This document shows, in pieces, positions 1 to 10,533 of a DNA stretch of 64,000 nt. The position numbers and the translations under genes were made by a program. This stretch comes from Zygnema cylindricum (Eukaryota > Streptophyta > Zygnematophyceae > Zygnematales > Zygnemataceae), in assembly GCA_037447655.1 (NCBI GenBank), contig JBBHKE010000099.1, positions 62,001 to 126,000 of the forward strand, in the 5' to 3' direction. Each line of letters begins with the position of its first letter. The stretch's first letter is position 1. The notes beneath the pieces were generated by a model. It had not been told where the DNA came from, made no database searches, and saw only the letters and a list, made by a program, of their open reading frames with translations.

Positions 1-175
1 GAAATTGGGAAGAGAGGGAGCGAGAGAGAGGGAGAGGGTGAGACAGAGAGAGAGAGAATGAGAGAGGGAGGAAGAAGAGGAAATCAGAAGCATTGGGAAA
101 ATGAAAGGCGGGAGAGGTAGAAAGAGAAAGAGGAAGTGAGAGAGGAGCCCAAGATAAAGAGGGAGAGGAAGTGTT
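1..175. repeat. GA-rich purine low-complexity tract
   Basis: The plus strand is almost only A and G, built from irregular GAGA/GGGA steps. No coding frame or element end is visible. It resembles other purine or pyrimidine tracts at 22880-23130, 26575-27200 and 37190-37372. Confidence 0.8.
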
Positions 176-289
176 CTTTCTATCTTAGCCCTCGACTTCT
201 TTACTTTAGTTTCTAAGAAAGCTCTAGACTCCCGAATTGTGACTCTGTGTCACGTGCATACAGTCCCCTCTTCCCTTGGCACCACAAAT

Positions 290-1290
290 AATGTGGACAA
301 CCAGTTTAACCACCTTTCTAACATTTTTCACAAACCCACTTGTTGTCCAAGAGACCACCCCAGGGAATGCCGAACACCATAACAAGTGTGGATGACAAAA
401 AAAAAACTCTCTAAGGAATTATGTGCAACATAATTAGTGTGGATGAAAAAATGTCATCTCCCGATAACATGTCACTCTGTAATTAATGTGGATGATAACA
501 ATGCTTATGTCTCTCGGGAATGCCTCCTAACAAGTGTGGATGTAAAAATGTTTCGCTAAGGTATTCCTTTGGCGGGGATTAGTGTGGACGATAACACTGC
601 TGTTCTTTTAGACAATGGCAGTCACCATAAATAGAGTGGATGGCGACAAATAGCATATTCCCGGGAATATCACTCACCTGAATTAATGTGGGATAATACT
701 AGCCTAGAATCCCGGGGGAATACCTGTCACAATTATTAGTGTGGATAATAAATAAATTCCTATCCACGCTATATACCCACGGACACAGCTCACCATAATT
801 AGTGCCGGTGATATTATTCCACACCCTTCTGGGAATAATTTTTAGTGTGGTTATCGCTAATTACTGTGGATGATACTATCCCGGGAATACGTATCATCGT
901 AATTAATGTAGATTTAAACTCCAAACAATTCTATATTTTCCCACGAATGCTACATCGTGAATCGCCATTAGCGTTAATAACACTAATTCTGTCCCCTGAA
1001 CATAAAAATAAGGTTATTAATACGAATCGTTTTTTTCTTAACTCTAATTATTTCAGCAGTTCACCATCGTCCAGTCATTTGGACCAGCCATAGAATTATT
1101 ATAGCCAAGACAGACTTCACATTAATTGTTCCTTGAACGCTCATATCGATTCACGGTGTACTTACTGTGATTAGTGTGGAAGATACACTATCCCACGTTT
1201 CTAGGAATGTTACTCACCACAATAACTGCGGATGTGAATGGCATTCCCAGGAATGCCTTTCACTGTAATCAGTGTGGATTACCGCACTGT
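290..1290. repeat. Degenerate minisatellite, about 50-60 bp period
   Basis: The core ATTAGTGTGGATGATAA or a close variant recurs about every 50-60 bp (near 383, 434, 482, 534, 579, 682, 737, 860, 1170, 1271), usually followed by a GGGAATGCC-like segment. Units are strongly diverged. A 210-bp MITE (951-1160) interrupts the array. Short open frames here follow the repeat and are not credible genes. Confidence 0.7.
951..1160. mobile_element. M1 MITE, 210 bp, TA duplication
   Basis: The terminal inverted repeats are TACATCGTGAATCGCCATTA at the left and the complement ending ATTCACGGTGTA at the right. A TA is present at both ends, which fits Tc1/mariner-type target duplication. The length equals that of the copies at 23693-23903 and 45472-45681. 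It has no coding capacity, and it sits inside the minisatellite, so it inserted after the array formed. Confidence 0.75.
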
Positions 1291-2026
1291 CCATCGCTAC
1301 GAGAGTCAAAAACTTTAATTTCGAGTGCCACCATCAGAGAGAAAACAGAAGCCCACACCCCTCATGGCCCATCGCGTACCGAATCCAGTACGATGTCACG
1401 ATAGTAGGATCGCCCTCATCCTACTATATATAGTGAGGGCCAGGGTAGTATCGTCATTGGATAGGAGAGACCCAACCATGTGGAATCCCATTGTTGTATT
1501 AACCTACTATACACCACGGCCTTGTGGCAGTCCAGAGAGACACTCTGTGACTAAGTGTCACACACTATTGAAGGTCACACTATTGGTGGTCTACAAAGTA
1601 CCTCCCACTGGGGAGTGTGGTATATAATATGACAGAAACTGCCGTGGGTTACTACTCTGAGGTCATGAACAAGGGCTCCCATGATATGCTGATATTGCCA
1701 CGTGGCATACAAACAGAAAGAGAGGGAGTACTTTATTGAAAAAGGAGCATGTGTCACAATAAGGACTACAGATCCCTTGTCCCTTGGACTCTACTGGACT
1801 TTCCTTTCAAAGGACAGCCCATAGGACGGCTAATATGCGCTGTGGGAGTGCGCCGAAACTTGACGCCAGGGATGCCTCTAGGGACCTACGCTATATTGGG
1901 TTCATGGAGGTGAAGAAACGACAAAAATGTGACAGCAGATGTCAGAGCAGTGCGCCAGCTGTCACACAAACACTCACGCCTCATCCATGACAGCTGTCCC
2001 ATGGAGTCCAGAGAGTCATATAGAAC
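1291..2026. other. Unassigned unique-looking DNA
   Basis: I see no convincing gene, element end or repeat. A short palindromic stretch (CCTACTATATATAGTGAGG region near 1420-1440) is the only structure noted. Confidence 0.4.
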
Positions 2027-2037
2027 AAAGAGAGAGA

Positions 2038-2095
<58 letters not shown>
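2027..2095. repeat. (GA)n microsatellite
   Basis: About 69 bp of near-perfect GA dinucleotide repeat, with GGGAG interruptions near its left end. Apparent Arg/Glu or Ser/Leu-rich ORFs across it are translations of the repeat. Confidence 0.95.
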
Positions 2096-2099
<4 letters not shown>

Positions 2100-2744
2100 C
2101 GTGATTTGTTATCCACACTAATCACGGTACTTAAGAACGGAATCAGATTTAAAGCCTTTTTCAGACTGATTCAGCTTTTATGACAGTTTAAACTGTCATT
2201 TTTTTGATTTTGCCAAGGGACTTTCAAAAAGCCGTAAACTTACTTTTTTGAGTTCATAAAAAGTTTCGAGGCACCCAAACTTTTCGCCGCTTCGCAAAGT
2301 CCCGCCTCCCTCCGATCGTTTTTTTCCACGTGAAATTTTAGCTGCCCGAAAAAAAAAAAAAAAAAAAACAAAAACAAACAGAATAAATAAACAAATAATA
2401 ATACCAATGAAAGAAAAAAAAACATGTGAAAATTATTCCCGGCCCGAAAACATCAAACAGATACACACACAACAACAAGAAAAGACAAAACCTTAGCAAT
2501 CATCAAAATTAAACAACAAAAAAATTACATTTTTTCCCAACTTCAAAACCCAATTGCACCCCTTTTCCTCCAACTTTTCCACCCCCAAAAAAAAACCCAC
2601 TTCCAAAATCGAGATAACTAATTTGGGTCTTTCTCCTTTTCTCCCTTTTCTCTCTCTCCTCTTACCTCCACCCCCATCTCCTTCTTCCCCCAGGGCCCGA
2701 AGGGCTGCAATACCTCCACCCTCACCACCATGGCGTGGCGCTCC

Positions 2745-3160
2745 ACCACCACCTTTTCCGCCTTCGACACCTTCGAGGAATCCCCGACTGGAAAGAAAAA
2801 AAAAAAAACAAATAAATATACATGTATATAAAAATGTAAGTAAATAAACAGCTGATTAATTAAAGAAATTATCGGTATCTGCCCCTTTTCTCCTCCTTCG
2901 AAACTTTGGCCGAGTCCCCCGATTGATAAAAACAAACAAAGAAACAAATGAATAAACAAATAAGCAAATAAATAAATAAATCAATAAACAAATAAACAAA
3001 TGAATAAACAAATAAGCAAATAAGAAAATAAATAAATAAATAAAAGAATAATTAGGTAACCATATACTGTTAAGTTAGTTAGAGAAAGCACCGCTTTTTT
3101 TCCTCCTTCGACACTTTCGAGGGAAAAAACAAATAAATATATATAAAAAGTAATAATTAA
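2745..3160. repeat. Three imperfect copies of a CCTTCGACACTTTCGAGG unit
   Basis: Blocks at about 2745-2840, 2880-2960 and 3095-3160 each carry a CTCCTTCGAMACYTTSGMSG core followed by A-rich DNA with AAACAAATAAA steps. Between copies 2 and 3 lies an (AAACAAATAAAT)-type tract (about 2925-3045). Preceding DNA (2100-2740) is low complexity with poly-A and pyrimidine runs and holds no gene I can support. Confidence 0.5.
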
Positions 3161-3675
3161 AATTAATTTTATTAATTTACAAATAAACTATTTAAAGAAA
3201 ATCAAATAAACGCAAACGATTGGGAAGGAAATTGTTAGTTTAAAAAAAAAAAAAAAAAAAAAATGGAAATTGAATTCAAGGGGAAATTGATTGAAGGAAA
3301 ACCATTTAAGACAGAAATTTGTCTCAAATGGAATTGTCTCAAAATGGGAAATTTGTCTCAAAATGAAATTTATCTCAAAATAGGAAGTGGTTGAAACAGT
3401 TTTTTCTTTTTAACAGTAAACCAATTTAAAGGGAAAAAAAAATACAAAAATAGGGAATTAGTTTTAATGAAATATGGAAATAAAATTTAACACGTGACTT
3501 GGCTTTTTTTTTGGGTTAATTCTTTTTCGGCAAATTTGGGAAATTTATAATTTTTTAGAGAATGTAGGTATATTATTTTTGGGAAATTCACGTAATTTAT
3601 ATTTTCGATTTATATATTTTGCAGATTTGGGTAAATTTCACTTTTTGGGAAATTTTTATTTCTGGGAAAACTGGA

Positions 3676-3868
3676 TGTTGAGGCCAAAAAAAAAAAAAAA
3701 ACCCCCCCTCCCCCCCTGCCCCCCCCCCCTCCCCCACCCTCCCCCCCCCCTCCTCCGCCTCTCTTCCCCTTCCCCCTCCCCACCTCCCTCTCCTTCCCCC
3801 TCCCTCCCTCCCTCTCCCCTCCCCCCCTCTACCTCCCTCTCCCTCTCCCCCCCCCCCCCCCCCCCCCC
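3676..3868. repeat. Poly-C / CT-rich low-complexity tract
   Basis: Long runs of C with interspersed CT, ending in a pure C run of about 25 nt. The Pro/Ser-rich open frame through it is an artefact of composition. Confidence 0.9.
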
Positions 3869-5949
3869 TTAAAAAACCCCGAAAGTCTCACATCCGAAGG
3901 AGGGGACGGCGGAAATAATCGAAACGAGCCAAATGGAAATTCCGTCGCCACTTTTTTTTTTTGATTCGCTGACCGCTGCCCGAATCAGCTCTTTTGTCGT
4001 TTCCTTGTCCTCTGCCGCCTCTACCATCCAATGGGCGCTTTTCGCCGCCATCTCCCGCATCCCTCCTTTCGCGTGACGTCACACTTTGTTTGTCTTATTA
4101 GCTATTTTTTTTTTTATTTACAAAATTTATTTTTTTTCTTTTTTTTTTTCGTTTTTTTGTGGTTTTTTTTTTCCGCATCCGATGTTAATTTTTTTCGTCT
4201 TTTCTCTTTGTCTTTTTTTTTCTGTCTTTTTTCTTATTTTTTTTTATTTTTTTTATTTGTCTTTATTTTTATTTGTCTTCAGTCCGTGATTTCTTGAGAG
4301 GAAAGGAAGAGAAAACGACAAACGAAGTGTAAAAGGAAAAAAAAAAATTATTAAGAAGTTTTCGAATTAGAAAATAAATAAACGACAAACGAGAGGGGGA
4401 GAGAGGAATAAGATTCGCTGAAAAAAGTTTCGAATTTCGAAAATACGTTTGTCTTTTGCGAAAAGGAAACGGAAATAAACGACAAGCGTAGAGATTAAGG
4501 TTTGAAGGAATTTTCCTTACTTTTTGTCGGTTTGCAAAATCGGTGGGAAAAGAGTGCTCGAAGGAAGAAAGTTTGGTCGGCACTATGTTTTGTCGTGTAG
4601 CGGAGGCTGTTTTCTTCTGCGGGGAGATTGTTTTGTTATTATTCGTTTTTTTTTGTCGGGAGATTCATTTTGGCGTTTAGTCTGGAGGCTGGGAGAGGAA
4701 AAGGAATCATGACAATTTGGACTTTTATGATACGGGCAGATAAAAAGCGGGCAGGTAAAAATAATTGGGCTCGGGCGTACAACTACAATAGCTGTTTAGT
4801 TTGTTTTTTTCGTCGTATCTGAATCTGGCGTTTTGAAAGGTTTGTCGTTTTTAAAAGCTTTTTTTCTTAAGACGGTTTACGGTTTCCGGTTTCGTACGGT
4901 AAGAAAGTACAGTTTATGGCGGTGAAGTGTGAACTGAAAATAGGGGAGGTTCGACGTACAAAATTTTATTCTGACGTCATCATTTGTTGTCGTTCTCGAA
5001 ACCTAAAAGGTGAAAATTATGAAACGTAAAAAAACTAATAAAACTAGAAACTAAACAGACATTTTGAATTGAACAGACATTTTGAATTTGAAATAATTAT
5101 TTAATTATCATTTAATTAGGTTCTGTCTATGGAAACCAAGCGGTCCTCGATCACCACAAAAATAATAAAATGCGAATGTCGTACGAAAAGAACAAAAAAA
5201 AGAGCGAGGAACTCTCCAAACAAGAAATTACGAAAATGTCAAAGCGTCCCTTGTGTACTTTTTAGTATTTTATTTTATTTTTCTCAATTCCTCGAAAAAG
5301 TCGTTCGCCGGCACTGTTAGGTCAACGTGTACTTCCGGTAAGAGCACTAACCGACAAAATGTTAGTGACGGTCCAAAAACAATTTGTCGTGCAGCATTAA
5401 CCGCTCGATTCTTCGATCTTCGCGGGACGCGATGCCTATGGGAGCACTCTCCACCGACACGCTCCCTAATTTCCGGGTTACCAAAATCGAAAGAATCGAC
5501 GGCTGATACCGCTCATACAATCTCCAGCCATCATGCGTGCTGAATTACTTTCGTACGCCCGAAGGACTATTTCTGTCAGAAAATCCTACAGATCCCGGAG
5601 ATTCTTCCACCTATATTTTTACGCTTTTGTCATATTTTTTAAATAGCGTACGAGGGCGGCATCCATTGCGAACAGATAAGAATCTGTACGACTGTCGTAC
5701 AAATAGCTTTTACAAAAGCGTCATAAAATACGCCCTTAACTTACTAGGCCGACGATCAAAGTTTACATCCTGACATCGCAGCAGATTTCGATCTGTTCGC
5801 AATATCGCCCTAAATAGCCGTGGTAACGAAGCAGCACTTCGGTAAGCCTATCGTATGTAATAGACGGCGGCGATTGACGAGATTCTATTGGCCGAATTCG
5901 CTCTAAAAGCCGTAGTGAAGGGCGATTCGTTACAAAGGAAATTTATAGC
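3869..5949. other. No gene supported; T-rich then unique DNA
   Basis: 4100-4290 is T-rich. A perfect TGACGTCA (CRE/ASF-1-like palindrome) lies at 4074-4081, just upstream of a short minus-strand ATG frame (4082-3888 or 4060-3869). That frame could be a first exon, but it has no recognisable domain. 5100-5740 has scattered 60-96 aa frames without family features. I see no element ends. Confidence 0.35.
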
Positions 5950-6833
5950 CCTTAGGCCTGTTCTCCATTAGGCGGTCCCAGTAAACATGCGGATACGTCT
6001 ATTTTTATTGTTTACTGGCACGGCCTTCCATTATGTCGTGCCAGTAGACATCGTTTCTCAATTATGATTGGCGCCACGTAGGTTAGAGTCTAGATTTTGA
6101 AAATCTGCAAAATATCTTCAACGGAAAGTCAGAACGAAATATGTGTTCCAGCGTATGTACTTAAAGTATAGTACGAGTATACTCTAACGTACTATACTAC
6201 TATGTGTACCTTCATTAGGGTTTGAAACAAACCCTACCTTATGGCTTTTATTTGAACGCCTGCCTCCAACGGAAAGACTCTGCCGTATTAGGTGACATCT
6301 GTCACATTTTTACGTGTATCAATACAGTGAAAGCGCAGCAGACTGTTGGATACCAAGTCGATGGTACTTTTGGTGGGTTGTTCGTTGGAACCTTCAACCA
6401 GCGTGACCGAAAGCACATGGCGTGTACGACGTGTTCGGTTCTCATCGCTTGTTCGTGTTGGCGATTGTTTTTACTTTTCACTTGTACATCGTGCACATCG
6501 TCAAGGGTGTACATCGCGCACATCGTCTAGTTTGAAGAGACTCTCTTCAAACTAGACGATGTGCTCTTCAAACTGGACGATGTACGCAATCGTCCAGTTT
6601 GAAGAGACTCTCCTAGGCGAGGAGAGTCTCTTCAAACTGGACGGCGTGCGTGATTGCTTCGCGAATATAGAAAAGTTAAAAATCCAAGGGTGATACTTAC
6701 GCCTATAAAATTGGAGCCATCCAGTAAACATGTTTCGTCATGTTTCGTCTGACAAAAAAAATGTACGAATCTGTACGAAAGCGTACATCGTCTAGTAAAC
6801 AACCCCACTTTTCCTCTAATGGAAGTTCACCCT
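5950..6833. mobile_element. M2 TIR element, copy 1
   Basis: The left end carries CTCCATTAGGCGGTCCC and the right end CCTCTAATGGAAGTTCACCC, imperfect inverted repeats sharing the CCATTAG/CTAATGG core. Most of its length is the reverse complement of 21238-21936, including the paired TGGCACG...CGTGCCA block near the left end. It is non-autonomous: no transposase frame is seen. The inner part holds the hairpin cluster at 6519-6643. Exact ends and target duplication are not resolved. Confidence 0.6.
6519..6643. repeat. Two perfect hairpins inside the M2 element
   Basis: Hairpin 1 has 20-bp perfect arms (6519-6538 and 6544-6563) with a 5-nt loop. Hairpin 2 has 24-bp perfect arms (6591-6614 and 6620-6643) with a 5-nt loop. 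The two share the TCCAGTTTGAAGAGACTC-type arm sequence, and a third half-copy lies between them at 6563-6578. Degenerate versions occur in the M2 copies near 21440-21490 and 50815-50860. Confidence 0.85.
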
Positions 6834-6909
6834 TACGGTTACAAAGAGCAGCGGCCTCCGGGCGTCACGAAGGCTGGCTTCAGTTGTTAATAACTCTCGG
6901 GTTTTAGGG

Positions 6910-7799
6910 TGTTGAAAAGAGGTAATTAATAGTTCACTTCCCTATTTTAGTTTTGTTTTAAAGAAAGAGAGTGAGGATCAAAGGCGCGCCATGGCTGCCG
7001 CCATATTTAGAAAGTGGCAGTTTTTGCAGTTAAGGGTATTTTACTAAAATGATGCCTAAGTCTAGATTTGAACCTGTGACCTCTAGATTCTCTATAGCAT
7101 AACGCCTTAACCATTAAGGCGTTACGAAACGATACACGTGACGGGTTTCATAAATATATAAACATTAACGTAACAGCTAATTAACAACAGACTAACCAAA
7201 AGGAGCAATTTCTGCACGTACGCGAATCTGAACCGTGTAAAATATGTTTTGATCGGACGGCCGGCATTATAGCTGCCACGCGAAATGAGATTTTTGGCGG
7301 TATACGGAGATAGCGTCACGCGGTGCCACGTGGCGCCACATTATTTGATACCGGAGAAGATGGGAGGAGGAACCATGGCTTCCGATATGACAGGTGTCAC
7401 CTTGTAGACCTTGTCGTACAATGGTCGTACAATAAGTACATCGCCCATTGTACCTTCTTGAACTTTATAGTGTTCCTATTGAACTAGGGTTTAGTAGTAG
7501 GTAGTCGTGAGTAGGCAGACCGAGACTTAGTAATATTTAGGTACCTCTCTCTCTAAGAGAGCTTGTAACTATAAAGGTCATCTTTGACCAGCCATAACTT
7601 ACTGCTCGGGTGAGCAAATTCAGTGATTCTTTTTGCGTTTGACTCAGGGGAGTCTTGTCCTCACAAGGGTGAGAGTGGTCAGAATATTTGTGTGCCTGGG
7701 CGGCGCGTATTCAGCGGGAAAGTAGAAGGGGCAAATATTATCCTAGAGGCTTTACATAGGCTGCTCATTCTGTGGGTCAATGGAGACCACAGAATTTCA
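6910..7799 (+). repeat. Copia-A LTR1
   Basis: 890 bp from TGTTGAAAAGAGG to AGAATTTCA, preceded by the TAGGG duplication. The next base starts a degenerate primer binding site (AGCTATGGGCCCACC, 7800-7814). Inside are GGCGCGCCATGGCTGCCGCC (about 6983-7002) and, on the minus strand at 7040-7125, a tRNA-like block with A-box- and B-box-like segments. Confidence 0.9.
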
Positions 7800-8285
7800 A
7801 GCTATGGGCCCACCCTCTAGGGTGCCTATGTTTGATGAATCAGACTTTCTTTATTGGGAAATGATGATGGAGGGAGAACTATTTGAGAAGCATCTATGGG
7901 GCATAGTGTTTGGACAAATTCGATGCCCACCTCTACCTCGGTTTGGAGTCACACGTTTTTCTGGCACCTCCGCCTCTACAGTTGGTAGAACAGCTGCCAC
8001 CATCACCGAGGATGAAGATGAGGAAGGAGAGGAGATTGTCATGGAAGGAGAAAAGGGAGGAGTTGTAACTCAAGTGACACCATTGTCGAAGGCGGGGGGT
8101 ACCGGCAGCAGCACCACCAAAAACGGCGACAAGGGTTAAGACCGAAAGATCGGAGTATGAAAAGTGGAACTACAAAGACAAGGTTGCTAAGCTCTTAATT
8201 CTTAAAAGTGTAGCAAAGGGCATTGCCATTCCCTTTATGCATGTCAAATCTTCATCTGAGATTTGGATATCACTAGTTAACAAAT
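7800..8285 (+). pseudogene. Copia-A gag N-terminal fragment, frameshifted
   Basis: The frame starts MGPPSRVPMFDESDFLYWEM (ATG at 7804) and matches the gag N-terminus of internal region 1, including the acidic TEDEDEEGEE stretch. A frameshift near 8090-8100 ends it with a stop at about 8137. The homologous sequence then continues in another frame (EKWNYKDKVAKLLILK) to SLVNK, where it is cut directly by LTR2 at 8286. Everything from mid-gag to the 3' polypurine tract is missing, so this is the stump of a third internal region deleted during rearrangement of the array. Confidence 0.85.
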
Positions 8286-9175
8286 TGTTGAAAAGAGGTA
8301 GTTAATAGTTCACTTCCCTATTTTAGTTTTGTTTTAAAGAAAGAGAGTAAGGATCAAAGGCGCGCCATGGCTGCCACCATATTTAGAAAGTGGCAGTTTT
8401 TGCAGTTAAGGGTATTTTGGCTAAAATGATGCCTAGGTCTAGATTTGAACCTGTGACCTCTAGATTCTTTATAGCCTAACGCCTTAACCATTAAGGCGTT
8501 ACGAAACGATACACGTGACGGGTTTCATAAATATATAAACATTAACAAAACAGCTAATTAACAGCAGACTAACCAAATGGAGCAATTTCTGCATGTACGC
8601 GAATCTGAACCGTGTAAAATATGTTTTGATCGGACGGTCGGCATTATAGCCGCCACGCGAAGTGAGCTTTTTGGGGGCATACGGAGATAGCGCCACGCGG
8701 TGCCACGTGGTGCCACATTATTTGATACTGGAGAAGATGGGAGGAGGAACCATGGCTTCCGATTTGATAGGTGTCACCTTGTCGACCTTGTCGTACAATG
8801 GTCGTACAATAAGTGCATCGCCTATTGTACCTTCTTGTACTATATAGTGTTCCTATTGGACTAGGGTTTAGTAGTAGGTAGTCGCGAGTAGGCAGATCGA
8901 GACTTAGTAATATTTAGGTACCTCTCTCTTTAAGAGAGCTTGTAACTATAAAGGTCATCTTTGACCAGCCATAACTTACTACTCAGGGGAGCAAATTCAG
9001 TGATTCTTTTTGCGTTTGACTCAAGGGATTCTTGTCCTCACATGGGTGAGAGTGGTCAAAATATTTGTGTGCCTGGGCGGCGCTTATTCAGCGGGAAAGT
9101 AGAAGGGGCAAATATTATCCCAGAGGCTATACATAGGCTGTTCATTCTGTGGGTCAATGGAGACCACAGATTTCA
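8286..9175 (+). repeat. Copia-A LTR2
   Basis: 890 bp, TGTTGAAAAGAGG to CAGATTTCA, close to LTR1 by eye. It serves as 5' LTR of internal region 1 and is followed at once by the best-preserved primer binding site in the array. Confidence 0.9.
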
Positions 9176-9190
9176 GGTTATGGGCCCACC
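9176..9190 (+). promoter_or_regulatory. Primer binding site for half-tRNA initiator Met
   Basis: GGTTATGGGCCCACC directly follows the terminal CA of LTR2. It is the exact reverse complement of 50199-50213, nucleotides 25-39 of the initiator tRNA-Met gene in this window (anticodon stem-loop). Priming by a cleaved 5' half of tRNA-iMet from the same internal position is the known mechanism of Drosophila copia; the common plant copia site, TGGTATCAGAGC, is absent. The gag ATG (9180-9182) lies inside this site. The copy after LTR1 has mismatches and the one after LTR3 is deleted. Confidence 0.85.
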
Positions 9191-9679
9191 CTCTAGGGTG
9201 CCCATATTTGATGGATCAGACTTTCTTTTTTGGGAAATGATGATGGAGGGAGAACTATTTGAGAAGCATCTATGGGGCATAGTGTCTGGGCAAATTCGAT
9301 GCCCACCTCCACCTGGGTTTAGAAGGACACGTTTTTCTGGCACCTCCGCCTCTACAGTTGGTAGAACAGCTGCCACTTTCACCGAGGATGAAGATGAGGA
9401 AGGAGAAGAGATTGTCATGGAAGGAGAAAAGGAAGGAGTTGCAACTCAGGTAACACCATTGCCGAAGGCGATACCGGCACCAACACCACCAGCAACAACG
9501 ACAAGGGTTCAGACCGAAAGATCAAAGTATGAAAAGTGGAACTACAAAGACAAGGTTGCTAAGCTCTTAATTCTTAAAAGTGTAGCAAAGGGCATTGCTA
9601 TTCCCCTTATGCATGTCAAATCTTCATCTCAGATTTGGATATCACTAGTTAACAAATATAATAGTGGATCATTGCAGCA
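9180..9679 (+). pseudogene. Copia-A gag, N-terminal half, split by hAT-like element
   Basis: Gag forms the virus-like particle that packages element RNA. The chosen start is the ATG within the primer binding site (MGPPSRVPIFDGSDFLFWEM), because the same Met-Gly-Pro-Pro start is conserved after LTR1 and the upstream open frame lies in the LTR. Visible features are the aromatic FLFWEMMMEGELFE segment typical of copia gag N-termini, a Pro/Thr-rich and acidic linker, then YEKWNYKDKVAKLLILKSVA. The frame is interrupted at codon SLQQ by the insertion at 9680 and resumes at 10534. Confidence 0.85.
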
Positions 9680-10533
9680 GCTAGTGTTGGGTATCGGGTA
9701 AATTCATATCGCGATAATCTCGATATTCGATATATCGAATATCGATCGAGGAGAGTCCTCGATATATCGTACCGCGACCAACATAAATTATCGCGATATA
9801 TATCGCGATATATAGTATTTTTTAAATTTAATATTTTTATTTTTTTTGTATAATATGTTATTTTTGCGAAAAAGTCAAATTGTCTAATACGCCACGTACG
9901 CCGTGATTTTCGTTCCGTGACTTAAAGGTAGATGCCGCAAAATGTAGCCGACAAAAAAGTACTAATTCTGTACTTCTAATGATTGCTTTTTTGGGGTATG
10001 GTTACAGGAGGAGGTCTCTGTAATAGTACGGTCTGCAAAATTTATGTATTACAGAGGCATCGGGTACATCGCGTATCGTTTCTAAATAAGTTTTACATAC
10101 GTGTCCTGATATGAATGGTTCCACGTAAGCTGAATATCAAATCTCAAGAATCATCAAACATCTAGAAACCGACCTTTTTCGTATGGGAAATCGTACTTGC
10201 GTTTGACATACGTGTACTTCACAAGTGTACCTCGTCAATGTACCTCAGAGATCTCTTCACTCAGCTGACTTTCAGGAAAAAACCGTATTTCTTTCCGGCA
10301 AAGATTTTACAGTCACTTTGTCCGAAGTCACGAGGCTTTGAAAACCTGTGGGATTTTTTTATTTTTTATTTTTTTTTTAGCTTCGATATATCGACAATAC
10401 GATATATTGGCGATATATAGGCGATATATCGCGATGATTTGAAATTTGATATATCGAAGCGATATATCGAATATCGGGTACCTGAAATTCGGTATATATC
10501 GAATATCGGCAATGGGTCCTCGATACCCAACAC
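9680..10533. mobile_element. hAT-like non-autonomous element in gag (H1-related)
   Basis: 854 bp bounded by an exact 8-bp duplication TTGCAGCA (9672-9679 and 10534-10541) of gag sequence. Removing one duplication and the insert restores the gag sequence seen near 15350. The inverted ends are AGTGTTGGGTATCG and CGATACCCAACACT, related to the H1 ends at 51488. Subterminal regions are packed with CGATATATCG-type palindromes. No transposase frame is present. An 8-bp duplication with short TIRs is typical of hAT elements. Confidence 0.88.

Noticed and set aside
1929-2183. ORFs rich in Arg/Glu or Ser/Leu around 1886-2183
   Set aside because: They are translations of the (GA)n microsatellite on the two strands.
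2554-2959. Pro-rich plus-strand ORF and 113-codon minus-strand ORF
   Set aside because: Both cross pyrimidine-rich low-complexity DNA and A runs; no domain, and composition alone explains the open frames.
3888-4082. Possible first exon on the minus strand next to TGACGTCA
   Set aside because: A 30-60 codon frame without homology, splice or transcript evidence; kept only as a note in the region entry.
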